A DNA stretch of 64,000 nt from Apteryx mantelli. Lineage: Eukaryota > Chordata > Aves > Apterygiformes > Apterygidae. How positions within the stretch are numbered: position 1 is the stretch's first letter; the number at the start of each line of letters is the position of its first letter. Shown here piece by piece: positions 61,401 to 64,000 of this stretch. Position numbers and translations under genes: made by a program. The stretch spans positions 18,680,001 through 18,744,000 of the forward strand of contig NC_089994.1 of assembly GCF_036417845.1 (NCBI RefSeq). Reading direction: 5' to 3'. The notes beneath the pieces were generated by a model. It saw only the letters and a list, made by a program, of their open reading frames with translations. It did no database searches and was not told the origin of the DNA.

Positions 61401-64000
61401 CATTCAGGAAGAGGAAATTCCTGTCATCACTGCAGACGGCCTGAATAGAGAAAAGGCACCTGTTTTTTCTCTAGCACTGAAACATGTCTCTCCCATGGAA
61501 ACTGGCTGTTCCTTTTTGTTTGCAGAATGTACGTTAAAAAGGTTTCACAGCTCACATCTTTGAGGTCCTCTGAAGGCTCTGCAAATAGATGCATGCTTGC
61601 AGTCTAATTATTAAACTCCTCCTTAAAGACCCATTCCATCTGTGCTTCCTTTGCAGGAGGCAAGTTAGGGTCGGAGAGGAAGGGGAAGGAGGAACAAAAT
61701 AGCTGTATTGCTCTGTGGCCCTGTAGTGGTGCATATTCACTGGAGCCTGGGATTTGCCATGTAGCTCTGACTACACTGTCAGGAGCAAGAAGACAGTGAG
61801 CTTTCTGTCCCAGGCTGAAATGAATGCAGACCTCATCTTCATATTGAAGAGATGCATGAAATGCTTTGTGTTGGTCCTGGGGCTGGAGGAGAAGGGTTGG
61901 ACAGCGCAGGTACCATCTCCATCCTGGATCATTCCTGAGGCAGGACATGAGGCACTGTCCTGAAGAAGGACATGCCAGAGCATGCACTGGAAGTACTGGG
62001 ACAGGAGCCCATTGCCTGAGTCTCCTGTGTGATGTGAAAAACTCGAATGGTTACTAATGACACCTACTTCTTCTCAGCAGTCCTACACGTGAGCTCACAT
62101 GAAACCAGTGTCCTTGGAAAACAAAGAAAGATGCAGTTTTCCAATGCTGAGCAGTCCTCCAGAGCGTGTGACAGTACCTCTCCTGAACTCCTGCTGCAGA
62201 TGGTTCCCTGGATATCTCTTTGGTGAGCTGTTTCTGAAGGTTTTATTTCTGAAGACTATTCTGTGGGTTGATTGTTAGCTTCTCTCCCTCCCACTTCACA
62301 TGATGTCCAATCTTTTTATTTCTGCTTGGCAGGGCTGGTCCTGTTGGCTCACTGAGGCCCCACCTTGTTTTTTTGTGCTATCTGGAGGTTTCTCTTCTGA
62401 AGTAGATCACAGGCTTAAAAGGAAATGGTGATCTTTCTTGTTAAAAGCACTAACTGAAGAGGATCCTCCCTCTCTCACTGCAGTGTGGTGCCTCCAGCCT
62501 GTACGCCTTCTGCCCTGCTGCAAAACAACGGTATTCGCAGCCCAGGGCTCCCCTTCTCGGCTCACTGCAGGTTACTAGCTCCTGTTTAGCTGGTGTGCAC
62601 AACTTGATTGAATCAAAGGTGCTAGGAACTCACAAAGCACTGGGGGCTGTGTGCTTCCTGCAGATGCGTCCAGCAGTGGATGGGGCAACTGGATGACTGC
62701 ATAGGGTTTTTGAATCTTTTTTGCCACTAAATGCAAAGAAAGGAATTGTTACAAGCAGATGACTAGCCAGGACCTGATGGGGTTCTGGCTGTGACCCAGC
62801 ATGTTCAAAAAGCACAGAAAGTGATGGCATGGACAGTCACAGCATCCTCTGTGAGCAGTCCCTGGGCTACAACACCCATGCTCTCCTTCCCCCTCATGGA
62901 CAGTAAGAGTTAGAGGGTCCAGAGGACAGACCAGCCCGCTAGCCACTGCCACTAGCTATAGGGTGGCTGTGCAGTGGGAGCAGGAAATGTCAGGATTCAG
63001 CTCTCAAATTAACAATATTGCAGGAAATGCTATTAGCTGCAGAAATCTCCTGGCACTCCTCTTACAAGGATTGTTTTTCAGCTGCTTATGACTTTCCCAA
63101 ACTTTCTGATCTATCACACAAAGAGCGTGGGGTTGGAAAAGTAAGTGTGGGCTGTATGTTCTAGTTCTGTGTCTTCCTCTGGGATGCTTTCTCCCTTTGC
63201 TCCTCCAGATTCCCCTGTCTCTTTTTCTTTTGGTGGAACTGCAGAAATTTTAGAATCCAGGTGGGGACCAGAAACATGAGACTAGAAGGCTTTTTAATTC
63301 AGCAGACGACAAAACAGCAAGAGCCACTGGCTGGCAGTTGAAGCTAAACAAACTGAGATGAGAAATAGGTGCTGGATGTGAATGGTGAAGGTAATTCTTT
63401 GGAAAAAACACCCTCGGCTTCTGGTGGATTTGCCACCATTGGAACCTTTACCATCAAACTGAGTGTTTCTCTAAACAATCTGCTCAAATCCAGCACGAAT
63501 CACCTCAGACAAGCCTATGGACTGTGACCAGTCTTGCTGATAACTGAACTGTTACATCTTTAGCTTCTGGCCATAATTGCTGTGTATCAGTGTCCTGTTT
63601 CCAACACTGAACAAGCTGGAAGCGGATGAGGGGACCATTAGCATTACTCAACCTGTGGGATCTATGTTAGTTCATTTGGGAGAGTCATGGGGAAGTGACA
63701 GGCCAAACCAGTAACCAACTAGCTGGAGAAGAAATCGTTTCAAACTGAGGTATCCTAGTTGTCAGCCGAAGAAGGTGGGTAGCACCTGAGGATGTGTAGA
63801 CAAAGGGTTTGAGGCCAGCAGCTGTCCCATGCTGTCTGCTTTTGCTTTCACAGCATATGGTAAGCCCAATGCAGTCAGGTCCATGTTATTTAGGTGTTCT
63901 AGAAGCATGGGGAGATGTAGTCATTGGAAAGGAGCAGCTCCTCAGAGCACAGCTGAACAGACACTGTCACCAGGTTGGAGGGAAATGTGAAGTTTTTTTT
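58421..64000. other. Non-coding DNA to the window end
   Basis: No recognisable exon, RNA gene or complete repeat. Open frames such as 60133-60561 + and 61231-61563 + do not resemble any family I know. The stretch could be intron of a gene starting at the 58.1-kb CpG segment, or plain intergenic DNA. Confidence 0.5.

Overview
The window is a piece of vertebrate nuclear DNA, most likely from a bird. The signs are spliced genes with GT-AG introns, beta-crystallin exons, and CR1 LINE copies with the typical GATTCTGT-type 3' repeats. Compact, GC-rich introns suggest a small chromosome. CR1 is also common in crocodilians and turtles, so another sauropsid cannot be excluded. All recognised genes are on the + strand.

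Layout. (1) About 4.8-34.0 kb: seven coding exons of the KIAA1671 orthologue, which encode the conserved C-terminal part of that protein (392 codons here). The first coding exon opens with its own ATG. An in-frame stop lies just upstream, and an RFX X-box followed by a TATA-like box sits at 4.8 kb, so this looks like an internal promoter for a short isoform. (2) 34.0-42.2 kb: 3' UTR and intergenic DNA. (3) 42.2-45.8 kb: CRYBB3 (beta-B3 crystallin, 211 aa) with a candidate Maf/TATA promoter, five coding exons and a polyadenylation signal. (4) 46.29-48.96 kb: a 5'-truncated but otherwise open CR1 retrotransposon, bounded by a perfect direct repeat of about 25 bp. (5) 50.7-56.4 kb: CRYBB2 (beta-B2 crystallin, 205 aa) with promoter, non-coding exon 1, five coding exons and poly(A) signal. 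(6) 56.4-64 kb: no recognised gene, but a CpG-rich segment at 58.0-58.4 kb carries a YY1 motif next to an RFX X-box and looks like a promoter.

The order KIAA1671-CRYBB3-CRYBB2 matches the order I know from human chromosome 22q11. The two crystallins share exon lengths (119, 133 and 143 nt) and intron phases, which marks them as tandem duplicates. Both encode two-domain beta-crystallins that form oligomers in lens fibre cells. Introns and intergenic DNA make up most of the window and hold simple repeats, two old CR1 fragments, short tandem repeats and a few dyad-rich segments that may be regulatory.
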